Part shown: one piece after another, positions 51,309-62,282 of the stretch
Position numbering within the stretch: the first letter of the stretch is position 1
How the letters are laid out: every line of letters begins with the position of its first letter
Made by a program: the position numbers and the translations under genes
The notes under the pieces: generated by a model
Databases searched by the model: none
What the model saw: only the letters and a program-made list of their open reading frames with translations
What the model was told of the DNA's origin: nothing
Origin: Theropithecus gelada
Lineage: Eukaryota; Chordata; Mammalia; Primates; Cercopithecidae
Assembly (NCBI RefSeq): GCF_003255815.1
Contig: NC_037670.1
Coordinates: 31,064,251-31,128,250, forward strand
DNA length: 64,000 nt
Direction: 5' to 3'

Positions 51309-51679
51309 AAGAACCACTGTTTAGAACACCACTTGAGTACCAGGATCCTGGAATTTCCTGCCCAAAGAGCCCTGAGCCTGGGTATAGGATCCTGAACAGG
51401 CCACACAGGGACTGTCCCACATTGAGTACACTGCTAGCCTTAAACATAGGCCCTGCCCAGTGCCGCAAAGAGCAGGGGTGGGGAAAGGGCAAAGGGCCGG
51501 GGCGGGCAGGCAGCCAGGTCTCCACTGCTACCCTCCTACACAGAACTGAAAGAAGTCCAAGAATTCCACATTTGAACCTGCCTTCCAGGTCTTTATGAAG
51601 GTATATTTGTTAAGACAGGATGTTAGAGCCTGGGTTGTTTGGAACCCTGGAACATAGATTGAATGTGGCACATGTAAGT

Positions 51680-51836
51680 AGCCGGGCATGGTGGTACACC
51701 CCTGTAGTCCAAGCTACATGGGAGGCTGAGGTAGGAGGATTACGTGAGCCCAGGATGTTGAGGCTGCAGTGAGCTGTGATTGCACCATTGCACTCCAGCC
51801 TGGGCAACAGAATGAAACCCTGTCTCAACAACAATC
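51680..51836 (+). mobile_element. FRAM / Alu right monomer
   Basis: GCCGGGCATGGTGGTACACC to CCTGTCTCAACAACAATCAT; lacks a left arm. Confidence 0.8.
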
Positions 51837-51961
51837 ATCATCATTATCCTGGGGTATCTAACTTAAAAAAATAAAATAAAATGAAATAGGGAAATCAGAT
51901 GAGAGGGACCTTTGCACTTGAACCCCAGGGTTTAAAGAAGCAGAACAGGAAAGACCCTGTC

Positions 51962-52121
51962 AGAAAGAAAGAAAGAAAAAAAGAATGGGGGGGGGGGAGG
52001 GAGGGAGGAAGGAAGGAGAGAAAGAAAAGAAAGAAAGAAAGAAAAAAGAAAAATAAAAGAGGAGGGAGGGAAAGGAGGGAAGGAAGGGAAAGGAGGAAGG
52101 AAGGAAGGAAGGAAGGAAGGA
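51962..52121 (+). repeat. Purine-rich microsatellite (GAAA)n / (GGGA)n / (GGAA)n
   Basis: About 160 bp that is almost pure A/G on the + strand: GAAA units, an 11-G run at about 51,987-51,997, GGGA units, then AAGGAAGG units. On the other strand it is pure pyrimidine. Confidence 0.93.
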
Positions 52122-52321
52122 ATGAATTAGAGAAAGAGGCACATGTGGCACATGTAGACAGTCCTATTTTGTCAGGAAAGGTGAGGAATAGATGCCTCAA
52201 ATCAGATGGCACATGCAGATGACTAAACCACTTGTAATGTGTCATCTCAGCCTCCCTAAGAGTGAAAATTCATGTTTGGGGACCTCTTTGCATAAAAGGT
52301 GGGCAAAAAGGTAGACCAGAA

Positions 52322-52331
52322 ATTTTTATTT

Positions 52332-52362
<31 letters not shown>

Positions 52363-52490
52363 TTTTGAGGTGGAGTGTCACTCTGTCGCCCAGGCTGGAG
52401 TGCGGTGGTGCAGTGTTGACTCGCTGCAGCCTCACCCTGCTGGGCTTAGGCGATTCTCCAACCTCAGCCTCGCAAGTAGCTAGGACTACA
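52322..52490 (-). mobile_element. Truncated Alu with (TTTA)n tail
   Basis: Tail of ATTT units at 52,322-52,366, then TTGAGGTGGAGTGTCACTCT to GTAGCTAGGACTACA, where it stops; roughly the right arm only. Confidence 0.88.
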
Positions 52491-53280
52491 GTTTCAATAA
52501 TTCTCTCTAGACCTCAGCTGCAAATCAAAGGCACTGGGCCTAGATGCAGTGTTTGTCAACCCTGGCTGCACAGTAGAATCACCTGGGCAGTTAAAAACAA
52601 AAACAAAAAACACTGTGCTTAGGCCCAATTTTATTACAATTTAAAATTGTGTATCTTTATGCTGTAAATACACATTTCATTGCTGTAAGTCATAAGAAAC
52701 CCTCAATGGTTATCAGTGGGAGTGGGCTGCTTATCTGTGCACTTTTCATCACATGAGAAAAACCTTTATTTGGTTAAATAGCATAGCCAGATTTCTGTTA
52801 ACATGCGGTCAAAAGCAATTTCTAACTGATAGAGATGAGAAGCCACCAGAGGGGCGTCCACAGGGAGTCAGAATGGTCTCTGGAATAGCTGAGTGGGTGG
52901 ACTGAGAGCTGATGGGGTGAGACTCAAGGCAGAGAGACCATTTGGGAGACAGGATAAGAGCCCACCTAAGGCCATCACTGGAAGAAAGCTGGGAGATCAT
53001 GGAAATGCAACCACAAGTCCAGCCACCCATTAGAGGTGCATGGTGAGAGAGGGAAGGTAAGGGCAGTCCCCAGGTTTCTAGCCCCTTTGGTGCTGTTTAC
53101 CAAGGAAAGCAGGTTCAAGGACAAAGGGCTTAATTCAGGACAGGGCGCATCTGAGGTGCCTGAGGAACCTAGAAGTATCAGGCTGGAATCATCCTCTTGG
53201 ATACGGGTCTAAGCCTCGGGATCATTCCTAAGCCTGGACGCCATCTCAGAATTAACACGCATCCTATTCAACATTCTTGT
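52491..53280. other. Intergenic, mostly unassigned
   Basis: A hAT-like MITE piece at 52,540-52,620 (TCAACCCTGGCTGCACAGTA). From 52,690 to 53,270 I recognise no repeat and no gene. Confidence 0.45.
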
Positions 53281-53571
53281 TTTGTTTTGTTCTGTTTTTA
53301 TGGCGCTGGGTCTCACTCTGTCACTCAGGCTGGTGTGTAGTGGCGTGATCTTGGCTCACTTTACCCTCGACTTCCTGGACTCAGGTAATCCCCTCACCTC
53401 AGCCTCCCCAGTAGCTGGGACTACAGGTGAACACCAACACATCTGGCTAGTTTTGTATTTTTTGGTAGAGACAGGGTCTCCCTATGTTGCCCAAGCTCAT
53501 CTAGAACTCCTGGGCTCAAGCAGTCCACCTGCCTCAGCCTCCCCAAGTGTCATGAGCCACTGTACCCAGCC
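53281..53571 (-). mobile_element. Alu element (AluJ-like)
   Basis: Antisense, TTTGTTTTGTTCTGTTTTTA tail to GAGCCACTGTACCCAGC; strongly diverged. Confidence 0.85.
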
Positions 53572-53689
53572 TCAAAGTTGTTTTTTAAAAATATAATTAT
53601 CTATTCCCTTTAAGGGACATAATTTTCTTCATGATCCTCTGCCCTACTAGATGGGTAGGAGTTGGGTGAGACTTAAACTCGATAATGCC

Positions 53690-53945
53690 TCAAGTTCGTG
53701 TGGTTTGAACCCCATCCACTGGGCCACGGACCAGTACTACACTGGCTATATTTGAAGAAGAAGAATTTTCTTGGGCCACACATAAAATACATTAACGCTA
53801 ACGGTAGCTGATGAATTAAAAAAAAAATCGCAAAGACAATCTCATCATGTTTTAAGAAAGTTTATGAATTTGTGTTGGGCTGCATCCAAAGCCGTCCTGG
53901 GCCACAGGCAGCCCATAGGCTGCAGGTTGGACAAGCTTGGTTTAT
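53690..53945. mobile_element. DNA-transposon-like remnant (family not assigned)
   Basis: TTTCTTGGGCCACACATAAA, CATGTTTTAAGAAAGTTTAT, AATTTGTGTTGGGCTGCATC and GGTTGGACAAGCTTGG form an order I recognise as a repeated element in primate genomes, without a secure name. Confidence 0.45.
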
Positions 53946-54186
53946 AGGCCTCAAGTGTGGTGGGACTGGTGTTTTAAAAGTTTCATCAGTGAAGATTTTA
54001 CATACTGCATGAAGATTGATATTTAAGTTGAGATAAAGGATATAAGAGGATATATTTTGTTTGAGATCATTACATTTCTGAACAGTTAATTGAGTTGCGT
54101 GTTTTTCACGTAAGTATTATTTAGTCATATCTTTATCATCACAGGATGATTCTGCTTCACAACTTCTTTCTGTTTATAAGGAAACG

Positions 54187-54479
54187 GGCTGGGCGTGGTG
54201 GCTCAACCCTATAATCCCAGCACTTTTGGAGGCCAGGACAGGCGGATCACTTGAGCCCAGGAGTTTGAGACCAGCCTGGGCAACATGGTGAAACCCCGTC
54301 TCTACAAAAAGTACAAAAACTAGCTGGGAATGGTAGCACGCACTTGTAGTCCCAGCTGCTAAGGAGACTGAGGTGGCAGAATTGCTTGAACTCAGGTGGC
54401 AGAGGTTGCAGTGAGCTGAGATTACACCTCTGCACTCCAGCCTGGGCGACAGAGTGAGATCCTCCCTCAAAAAAAAAAA
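54187..54479 (+). mobile_element. Alu element (AluJ/S-like)
   Basis: Sense Alu, GGCTGGGCGTGGTGGCTCAA to poly-A, moderately diverged. Confidence 0.92.
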
Positions 54480-55007
54480 GGCACTGATTAATTGTTATTG
54501 TGCTTTTCCAAAAAATTGCTGCTCCCTAACCTGGGAGGTTTGGTTTGGTTTAGTTTTGTTTTGTTTTTTAAACAGTTTTATTAAGATACAGTTTATATAC
54601 CATACACCATACAATTCACCCTTAGAAAGCACTTTAATGATTTTTAAAGTAAATTTATATAGTTGGCAGCTACTAGCACAATGCAGTTTTCGAACATTTC
54701 CATCAGCCCAACTTACCTCGTGCTAGTTTTTGCTTAATGCCTTCTCCCACCCCAAGCTGCAAGCAACCACTGACCTGTTTTCCGTCAATAAATTTGCCCT
54801 TTCTGGATACTTCATATAAATGGTATAATACAATGTGTAGTCTTTTGCATCTGGCCTATTGTCCTTAGTATGATGTTGTAGAGCTCAGTTCATGTTACAG
54901 CACTTATCTGTGGTTTGTGCCTTTCTATATCTGAATACTGTTCCGTTACATGGATAGACTGTATCTCAGATCGTTTTTCCGCTTACAGGCTGAGGGACAT
55001 TTGGATG

Positions 55008-55712
55008 TGTTATGGGTTGAACTGTGCCCCATCCGCAAATACATATGTTGAAGTTTTAACCCCCAATAACTCGGAAGGTGACCATGTTTGGAAATGGGGT
55101 TTTACAGATGTAATTAGTTAAGGTCATACTGGAGTAGGATGAACCCCTAAGTCCAGTATAACTGGTGTCCTTATAAAAGGGGAAATTTGGACATAAGCAC
55201 ACAGGTATTGTCAGCAAACCCCAAAAAGCTAGGGGAGAGGCATGGAGCAGATTCTTCACAGCCTCAGAAGGAACCAGCCTTGCTGACACCTTCATCTCTC
55301 CTAGCCTCTGGAACTATGAGACAATGTCTGTTATACAAGCCACTCAGTTTGTGGTAGTTGTTTTTCCGGTTTGTTCGTTTTTCTGAGACAGCGTCTCGCT
55401 CTGTCACCCAGGCTGGAGTGCAGTGGCACGATCTCAGCTCACTGCAACCTCCACCCACTGAGTTCAAGCAATTCTCCTGCCTTAGCCTCCCAAGTAGCTG
55501 GGATTACAGGTACCTGCCACCACACCCGGCTCATTTTTTGTGTTTTCAGTAGCCACAGGGTTTTGCCATGTTGGCCAGGCTGGTCTCAAACTCCTGACCT
55601 CAGGTGATCCACCCTCTTCGGCCTCCCAAAGTGCTGGGATTATAGGCATGAGCCACCGCATCCAGCCGTGTTCATGGTAGTTTGTTACAGCAGCCTTAGA
55701 TAATGCATACAG
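55008..55712 (+). mobile_element. MaLR-type LTR (MLT1-like), inserted in L1 and hit by an Alu
   Basis: Begins TGTTATGGGTTGAACTGTGC, contains GGTGTCCTTATAAAAGGGGA (promoter-like) and GGAACTATGAGACAATGTCT, ends with TTTGTTACAGCAGCCTTAGA and TAATGCATACAG. L1 sequence resumes right after (TTGAATATTATGAATAATGC). An Alu occupies 55,361-55,667. Non-coding. Confidence 0.7.
55361..55667 (-). mobile_element. Alu element (AluS-like) inside the LTR
   Basis: Antisense Alu, TTTTTCTGAGACAGCGTCTC to ACCGCATCCAGCC, sitting within the 3' part of the MaLR-type LTR. Confidence 0.9.
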
Positions 55713-56974
55713 GAGTATTTCCAGTTCTTGAATATTATGAATAATGCTGCTGTAAACACTGATATTCATGCCTGTGAACACATATGGTTTTATTTCACTT
55801 TGGTTTATTTTTTAACTTTTGTCTAACTTTAAAAAAAAAAACTGCCAATTGGCTTTTCCAATTGTCTACATCCTTTTACATTTCCATCAGCAATGTCTGG
55901 TGGTTCCACTTTCTCCCCATCCTCACCAACACTTGGTATTGCTTTTCTCTTTTGATTACAGCCATTCTAATAAATGTACAATAGTATTTCATTGTAATTT
56001 TAATTTGCATTTTTCTAATGACTAATGATGTTGAGCACCTTATAATGCTTATTAGCAACTTGTATATCTTCTTTAATGAAATGTCCACTTAAGTCTTTTT
56101 TCATCTTTATGGCCTTATAATACTGTCTGGGACCCCCAGGGCAGTGTTGAATAGAAGTAGCAAGAACTGACATTTTGCATTGTTCCTGACATTTCAGGGA
56201 AATGTTCAGTCTTTTACTGTTAAGTATGATGTTAATTGTGGGTATTTCATAGATGCACTTTATCCAGGTTGAGGAAGTTCCCATCTATTCCTAGTGTGTT
56301 GAGAGTTTTTAACATGAAAGAGTGTTAAATTTTGTTAGAAGGTATTTCTGCCTCTATTATTGAGAGGATCATGTAGTTTTTGTCCTTTGTTCTGTCAATA
56401 TAATATATTACACTGGTCAAGTTTCAGACGTTAAACCAACCTTGAATTCCTACAATAAATCACACTTGTTCAGAGTATATAATCCTTTATATATGTTGCA
56501 GAATTTGGTGTGTTAATATTTTGTTAAGGGATATTGTTCTGTGATTTTATTTTCTGGTAATACAAATGTCTTTATTAACTATTCTCATTGAATGAGTTGA
56601 GACTCATTGCACATATATCAATTAGGTCACATAGGTTAATCATGTTTTCTAAGTCTTATATCCTTGCTGATTTATTGTCTAATTTTTTCATCAATTAATG
56701 AGAATAGAACATTAATATCTTCAACTATTGTTGTTGAACTGTGCATATCTCCTTATATCTATTTTAATTCTGCCAGTTTTATTTCATGTTTTTGAGGCTT
56801 TGTTATTAGATATGTACATATTTATGACTTGTACATTCCTGACATATTGACTCTTTTATCGTTACTAAATGTTCCTCGTTGTCTCTAGTAATATTTCTTG
56901 ACTTAAAGTTTATGTTAGCTGATAGCCACATAACTAATGACTGCAACTCTCTTATGGTTACTATATATATATAT

Positions 56975-57267
56975 GTTTTTTTGAGACAGGGTCTCACTCT
57001 GTCTCTGTCACGCAGGCTGTAGTGCAGTGGCCCAATGATGGCTCACTGCAGCCCTGACCTCTGAGGCTCACGGATCTTCCCACCTCAGTTTCCGAATAGC
57101 TGGGACTACAGACATGCATCACCATGCCCTAATTTTTGTATTTTTTATAGAGATGGGGTTTTGCTGTATTGCTCAGGCTGATCTCAAACTCCTGAGCTCA
57201 AGCAATCTTCCCAGCTTGGCCTCCTAAAGTGCTAGGATTTTAGATGCATGTGCTGCCATGTCCAGCC
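56975..57267 (-). mobile_element. Alu element (AluJ-like) inside the L1
   Basis: Antisense, TTTTTTTGAGACAGGGTCTC (with a small CTCTGT duplication) to GCCATGTCCAGCC; very diverged. Confidence 0.85.
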
Positions 57268-57517
57268 TACTATTTTCATAGTATATCTTTTTCCATGTTT
57301 TTACTTTCCACATATTTGTGTCTTTGAACCTAAGGTGTAACTCTTGCAGACTGCCTGTAGTTAGATTTTGCCTTTTTTATCCAATCCAAATATCTTGTTT
57401 TTTATTGGAATGTTGAGACCATTCACATTTAATGTAGTTAATGATGTTTGGATTTACATTTACCATTTGCTATTGGTTTTCTTTTGTTGTTGCTTAATTT
57501 GCTTTTCTTTGTTTTTT

Positions 57518-58046
57518 TATTTTTTATTATTTTAGAAACAGGGTCTCATTCTATAGCCCAGGCTAAAATGCATTGACCACCACACCCCACTAATTTTTCT
57601 TTTTATAATCTTATAGAGATGGGGTCTCATTATGTTACCCAGGCTGGTCTTGAATTCCTGAGCTCGGCCGGGCGCGGTGGCTCAAGCCTGTAATCCCAGC
57701 ACTTTGGGAGGCCGAGGCGGGTGGATCACAAGGTCAGGAGATCCAGACCATCCTGGCTAACATGGTGAAACCCCGTCTCTACTAAAAATACAAAAAACTA
57801 GCCGGGCGTGGTGGCGGGCGCCTGTAGTCCCAGCTACTCGGAGGCTGAGGCAGGAGAATGGCGTGAACCTGGGAGGCGGAGCTTGCAGTGAGCCGAGATC
57901 GCGCCACTGCACTCCAGCCTGGGTGACACAGCGCGAGACTCCGTCTCAAAAAAAAAAAAAAAAAAAGAATTCCTGAGCTCAAGCAATCTTCCCACCTCAG
58001 CCTCCCAAAGCATTTGCATTGCAGGCATGAGCCACCATACCCAACC
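57518..58046 (-). mobile_element. Very old Alu/FLAM remnant, split by an AluY
   Basis: 57,518-57,665 (GAAACAGGGTCTCATTCTAT to TTGAATTCCTGAGCTC) continues at 57,981-58,046 (AAGCAATCTTCCCACCTCAG to CCATACCCAACC). The young AluY between them cut it. Confidence 0.8.
57666..57966 (+). mobile_element. Young AluY-type element (Old World monkey variants)
   Basis: Near-consensus, GGCCGGGCGCGGTGGCTCAA to poly-A, with a perfect 14-bp TSD GAATTCCTGAGCTC at 57,652-57,665 and 57,967-57,980. Confidence 0.96.
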
Positions 58047-58553
58047 TGCTGTTTGTTTTCAGTATGTCTCCTATTTTTGTTTCTCTCCCCCTCTTTCACT
58101 GCTTTCTATGTTAAATACTTTTTAGTACACAATTTAAATTCTTTTTTTTACTATTTAAAAATTTATTAGTCATTGCTGTATGGATTACAATATGTATTTT
58201 TTAATAAGAGCCATCTCAAAGTAATTTTTTCAGCTTTATTGAGGTATAATTGAAACTATTTAAGGGTACAGCTTGATATTTTGATAACAGTATGCATCTT
58301 ATCTAAATACAGTTCAGATTAATACTAATTGAATTCAGATAAAACATAGAAATTTTGCTTTAATAAAGCTCAGTTCCCTCTTTTTTGTATTATCATATGT
58401 ATTACATTTATACATGCTATAAACCCAACAATACAATGTTATGATTATTGCTTTATACAATATTATGTCTTTTTTAAAAAGTAAAAGAAGAAATGAGAAA
58501 AATATATTTATGGAGTATTTTCTATCAGCCCACATATTTAACATTTCCAGTGG

Positions 58554-58862
58554 TTTTCTTTTTTTTTTTTTTTTTTTTTTTTGTGATGGAGTCTCGCTCT
58601 GTCACCCAGACTGGAGTACAGTGGCGTGATCTTGGCTCACTGCAACCTCCACCTCCCGGATTCAGGTGATTCTCCTGCCTCAGCCTCCCGAGTAGCTGGG
58701 ACTACAGGCATGCACCACCACACCCAGCTAATTTTTATATTTTTAGTAGAGACGGGGTTTCACCATGTTGGCCAGGACGGTCTCCATCTCTTGACCTGGT
58801 GATCCACCCGCCTCGGCCTCCCAAAGTGCTGGGATTACAGACGTAATCCACCACGCCCGGCC
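58554..58862 (-). mobile_element. Alu element (AluS/Y-like)
   Basis: Complete antisense Alu with a 20-T tail (GTGATGGAGTCTCGCTCTGT to CCACGCCCGGCC). Confidence 0.93.
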
Positions 58863-59394
58863 TATTTTTGTCCTGTGCATTAAAGTTGCTCTCTGATGTT
58901 GCTTCCTTTCAATCTAAAGGACTTCCTATGGCGTTTCTCGAAAGGCAAGACTGTCATCACTTCCCCTGACAGTGCCATAGGTGTGGGCGTCACCTGCTAC
59001 ACCAAATCCAGTAAGCCCTCTCCAACCTGGCAGCACCACTGCAGGTTCTCATGCCTGGCCCTGCCCTGGCAAAACCTCCATACCCACTCGGCTAGAGGAG
59101 ATGGGAGCAGTCCTAGGAAAGAACGCCTCAGACATCCACTGTTCTTACCCAATGTTCAGCATGTTTTCAAGCTTAAACATTTCTCAGGTGGTTGTATGAG
59201 TTTTATTGATTTCCAGAGCACTGAAAGAGTTGTTCTTGTCAGTTTTGTTCAGACTTATAGTTGCTTTCTGGGGAGAGGATCTGCTGACTTTTCACATGGC
59301 TGTGGCTGGAAATACGCTTCCACCCCCAGTGTTTCTGATTCATTAGACCCAGGGTGCAATTGGAGAATTTGCATAGCCCAAAAAAGAAGTGTGT
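58863..59394. other. Intergenic, unassigned block
   Basis: No repeat named. A 219-codon + strand frame (58,896-59,555) crosses from here into the LTR that follows. It has no recognisable domain and low-complexity composition, so I do not call it a gene. The block could be the 5' part of an older retroviral-like insertion. Confidence 0.4.
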
Positions 59395-59626
59395 TACAGT
59401 TCCTCCCCCACTCTCTCTTGCCCCTGCTTTCACCATGTGAAATGCCTGCTCCCACTTTGCCTTCCGCCATGAATAAAAGCTCCCTGATACCCCCCATGAA
59501 GCTGAGTGATGTTGGTGCCATGCTTGTACAGCCTGCAGAACTGGGAGCCAATTAAACTTCTTTTCTTTATAAATTACCCAGTCTCAGGTATTTCTTTATA
59601 GCAATGCAAGAATGGCCTAATACAGC
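59395..59626 (+). mobile_element. MaLR LTR 3' part (MST/MLT1-like), sense
   Basis: CCCCACTCTCTCTTGCCCCT, TTTGCCTTCCGCCATGAATA, CTTTATAAATTACCCAGTCT and GCAAGAATGGCCTAATACAG match the 3' portion of MST/THE1-type LTRs. Confidence 0.75.
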
Positions 59627-59899
59627 ACACCCAAAATAGCAGCTCACATGTGCCCACAAACCAGAATGTCAACTGCAGCATCATATGGCCTCTGTAATTG
59701 TCCATTTTCACGCTGCTGATAAAGACGTACCTGAAACTGGGCAATTTACAAAAGAAAGAAGTGTAATTGGATTTACAGTTAGTTAGTTCCACGTGGCTGA
59801 GGAGGCCTCACAATCATGGCAGAAGGCAAGGGGGAGCAAGTCACATCTTGAATGGCAGCAAGCAAAGAGAGAGAGCTTGTACAGGGAAACTCCCATTTT

Positions 59900-60222
59900 T
59901 TTGTTTGTTTGTTTCTTTTTGTTTGTTTGTTTTTTTCTTTGAGACAGAGTCTCACTCTGTTGCCCAGGATGGAGTGCGGTGGCATGATCTCGGCTCACTG
60001 CAACCTCCGCCTCCCAGGTTCAAGCGATTCTCCTGCCTCAGCCTCCCGAGTAGCTGGGACTACAGGTGCCCGCCCCTATGCCTGGCTAATTTTTTTGTAT
60101 TTTTAGTAGAGACGGGGTTTCACCATGTTAGCCAGGATGGTCTCAATCTCCTGACCTCATGATCCGCCCGCCTCAGCCTCCCAAAGTGCTGGGATTACAG
60201 GCGTGAGCCACTGCGCCCGGCC
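59900..60222 (-). mobile_element. AluY/S-like element
   Basis: Antisense Alu with a (TTTG)n-rich tail (TTTGTTTGTTTGTTTCTTTT), GAGACAGAGTCTCACTCTGT to CTGCGCCCGGCC. First of two Alus in the LTR. Confidence 0.93.
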
Positions 60223-60520
60223 TTCTCTTTTTTTTGAGACAGAGTTTCACTCTTGTTGCCCAGGCTGGAGTGCGATAGTGCGATCTCAGCTCACTGAAAC
60301 CTCCACCTCCCAGATTCAAGCGATTCTCCTGCCTTAGCCTCCCGAGTAGCTGGGATTACAGGGACGTGCCACCAGGCCCAGCTAATTTTTTTGTATTTTT
60401 AGTAGAGATGGGGTTTTGTCATGTTGGCCAGGCTGGTCTCAAATGCCTGATCTCAGGTAATCCATCCACCTCGGCCTCCCAAAGTGCTGGGATTACAGGC
60501 GTGAGCCACCGTGCCCGGCT
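60223..60520 (-). mobile_element. Alu element (AluS-like)
   Basis: Antisense Alu abutting the previous one (TTTTTTTGAGACAGAGTTTC to CACCGTGCCCGGCT), followed directly by the LTR's duplicated GGAAACTCCC. Confidence 0.93.
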
Positions 60521-60695
60521 GGAAACTCCCATTTTTAAAACCACCAAATCTCATGAGACTTATTCACGATCACAAGAACAACATGGGAAAGACCCGCCCC
60601 CACACCTCCCACCAGCTTTCTCCCATGACACGTGGGAATTGTGGGAGTTGCAATTCAAGGTGGGATTTGGGTGGGGACACAGCCAAACCATATCA

Positions 60696-61510
60696 ACCTC
60701 TGTCTTCTTCCTCTTCTGTTCTGGCTTCTTGTTCCTGTCCATCATTCACAGAGCCACGTGAAGTTTTACCATTGCCACTGCCATCATGAGGACACCCAAT
60801 TCCATGTCAAGGGTACTACCTCCAGATACCCCCTATTTCCCTGGTACTGGAGCATGGCTGGGTTTCATGCTGAGGCAGAGTTATAGCCTTCCCCCAACTC
60901 CCTACCACAGTTCCCTGGGCCCCAAGTTGGGTACAGTATTTCAAAGGCCATGCCAATCAGATTTGCTGATGGTTAAGATGTTGAATGCAAGAGGACAGGA
61001 GTCCAAGGTAACTCCGAGGTGCTGGTTCAACAGAACGAGTTGCTGTTAATTAATATGGCCAGGGAGGCCGCCAGAGGAGCAGGTGTGAGGAAAAAGACCA
61101 GTAGTTTCATTTTGGACACAGATAGGTTCCTGACATCCTTAGTTATCTGAGATAAGAAAGGTAATGATGGATGGATCTCCTTTTTAACTCATACACAATT
61201 ACCGTAGGCAAAGAGCAGAACTGAAATATCAAGATGATTTTCCAGTTCGCTGGCACTATTGACTGCCTCCCCACCAGCCCTTTTCCCTTTTTTCCACTCT
61301 GACAGACCCGACTTTATTCTAGTGTCTATCATTCCTTATATGGCCAGAGGAAATCTCAGTTGTCTAAACCAGCCATGGTCATTCATTCTGCTTATCAATG
61401 ATGAGTTTAGGGGTGAGCTGAAGACCCACCCAATTCTGGTTATTGACCCAGAGGGGTACGCAGTTGGGAACTTCTGGGATATGTTCTTTTTCTTTTACAA
61501 AAGATACACA
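60696..61510. other. Intergenic, old repeat-like DNA
   Basis: About 60,950-61,140 (CAGATTTGCTGATGGTTAAG, GACAGGAGTCCAAGGTAACT) looks like the unassigned old family also seen at 29,520-30,120. No gene. Confidence 0.4.
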
Positions 61511-61810
61511 GGCCAGCTGCGGTGGCCCATGCCTGTACTCCCAGCACTTTGGAAGGCCAAGGTGGGCGAATCATGAGGTCAGGAGTTAAGACCAGCCTGG
61601 CCAACATGGTGAAACCCCGTCTCTACTAAAAATACCAAAAATTAGCTGAGTGTGGTAGCAGGTGCCTGTAATCCCAGCTACTCAGGAGGCTGAGGCAGGA
61701 GAATCACTTGAACCCGGGAGGCAGAGGTTGCAGTGAGCCAAGATTGTGCCACTGCACTCTAGCCCAGGCAACAGTGTGAGACACTGTCTCAAAAAAAAAA
61801 AAAAAAAAAA
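61511..61810 (+). mobile_element. Alu element 1 of 3 in tandem (AluS-like)
   Basis: Sense Alu, GGCCAGCTGCGGTGGCCCAT to a 26-nt poly-A; preceded by ACAAAAGATACACA. Confidence 0.92.
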
Positions 61811-61969
61811 GCCAGGTGGCACACCCCTGTAATCCCAGCTACTCGGGAGGCTAAGGTGGGAGAATTGCTTGAACCCGGGAGGTGGAGGTTATAGTGAGCC
61901 AAGATCGCGCCACTGCACTCCAGCCTGGGTGACAGAGCGAGACGCTATCTCAAAAAACAACAACGAAAA
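61811..61969 (+). mobile_element. Alu element 2 of 3 (right-arm length)
   Basis: Sense, starts GCCAGGTGGCACACCCCTGT and ends CTCAAAAAACAACAACG; a 5'-truncated or monomeric copy that joins the poly-A of the first. Confidence 0.85.
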
Positions 61970-61980
61970 AAGATACATAA

Positions 61981-62282
61981 GACCGGGCATGGTGGGTCAC
62001 ACCTGTAATCTCAGCACTTTGGGAGTCCGAGGCGGGCAGATCACCTGAGGCCAGGAGTTTGAGACCAGCCTGGCCAACGTGGTAGAACCCTGTCTCCATT
62101 AAAACATACAAAAGTTAGCTGAGCATGGTGGAAGGCACCTATAGTCCCAGCTACTCGGGAAGCGGAGGCAGGAGGAACACTTGCACCTGGGAGACAGAGG
62201 TTTCAGTGAGCTGAGATCCCATCACTGCACTCCAACCTGGGTGACAGAGCAAGACTCTGTCTCAAAAAACAAAACAAAAAAA
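61981..62282 (+). mobile_element. Alu element 3 of 3 (AluS-like)
   Basis: Sense, GACCGGGCATGGTGGGTCAC to CAAAACAAAAAAA, flanked by AAAAAAGATACATAA and AAAAAAAGATACACA. Confidence 0.92.

Larger units (their letters stand above)
54549..58140 (-). mobile_element. Old L1 (L1M class), antisense, heavily interrupted
   Basis: Pieces in antisense order from the L1 3' region into ORF2: TACCATACACCATACAATTC, ATGAATAATGCTGCTGTAAA, TTGCATTTTTCTAATGACTA, TTTCTTGACTTAAAGTTTAT and ATTCACATTTAATGTAGTTA. Interrupted by an LTR with an Alu (55,008-55,712), an Alu (56,975-57,267) and an Alu-in-Alu (57,518-58,046). No intact frame. A separate L1-like 3' piece lies at 58,195-58,330 (TTATTGAGGTATAATTGAAA). Confidence 0.75.
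59693..60695 (-). mobile_element. MaLR LTR (THE1/MST-like), antisense, with two Alus inside
   Basis: Outer parts 59,693-59,895 (TGTAATTGTCCATTTTCACG, ATGGCAGAAGGCAAGGGGGA) and 60,521-60,695 (CAAATCTCATGAGACTTATT, TTTGGGTGGGGACACAGCCA, ending CATATCA) form one LTR of about 380 bp. The Alus lie between, flanked by duplicated GGAAACTCCCATTTTT. Non-coding. Confidence 0.85.

Noticed and set aside
51899..52245. Frames of 107-116 codons over the purine tract
   Set aside because: Lys/Glu/Arg/Gly or Ser/Phe/Leu/Pro readings of a microsatellite.
58896..59555. 219-codon + strand frame
   Set aside because: Crosses into an LTR fragment, has no recognisable domain, and lacks splice or promoter support. 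Kept only as a low-interest observation.
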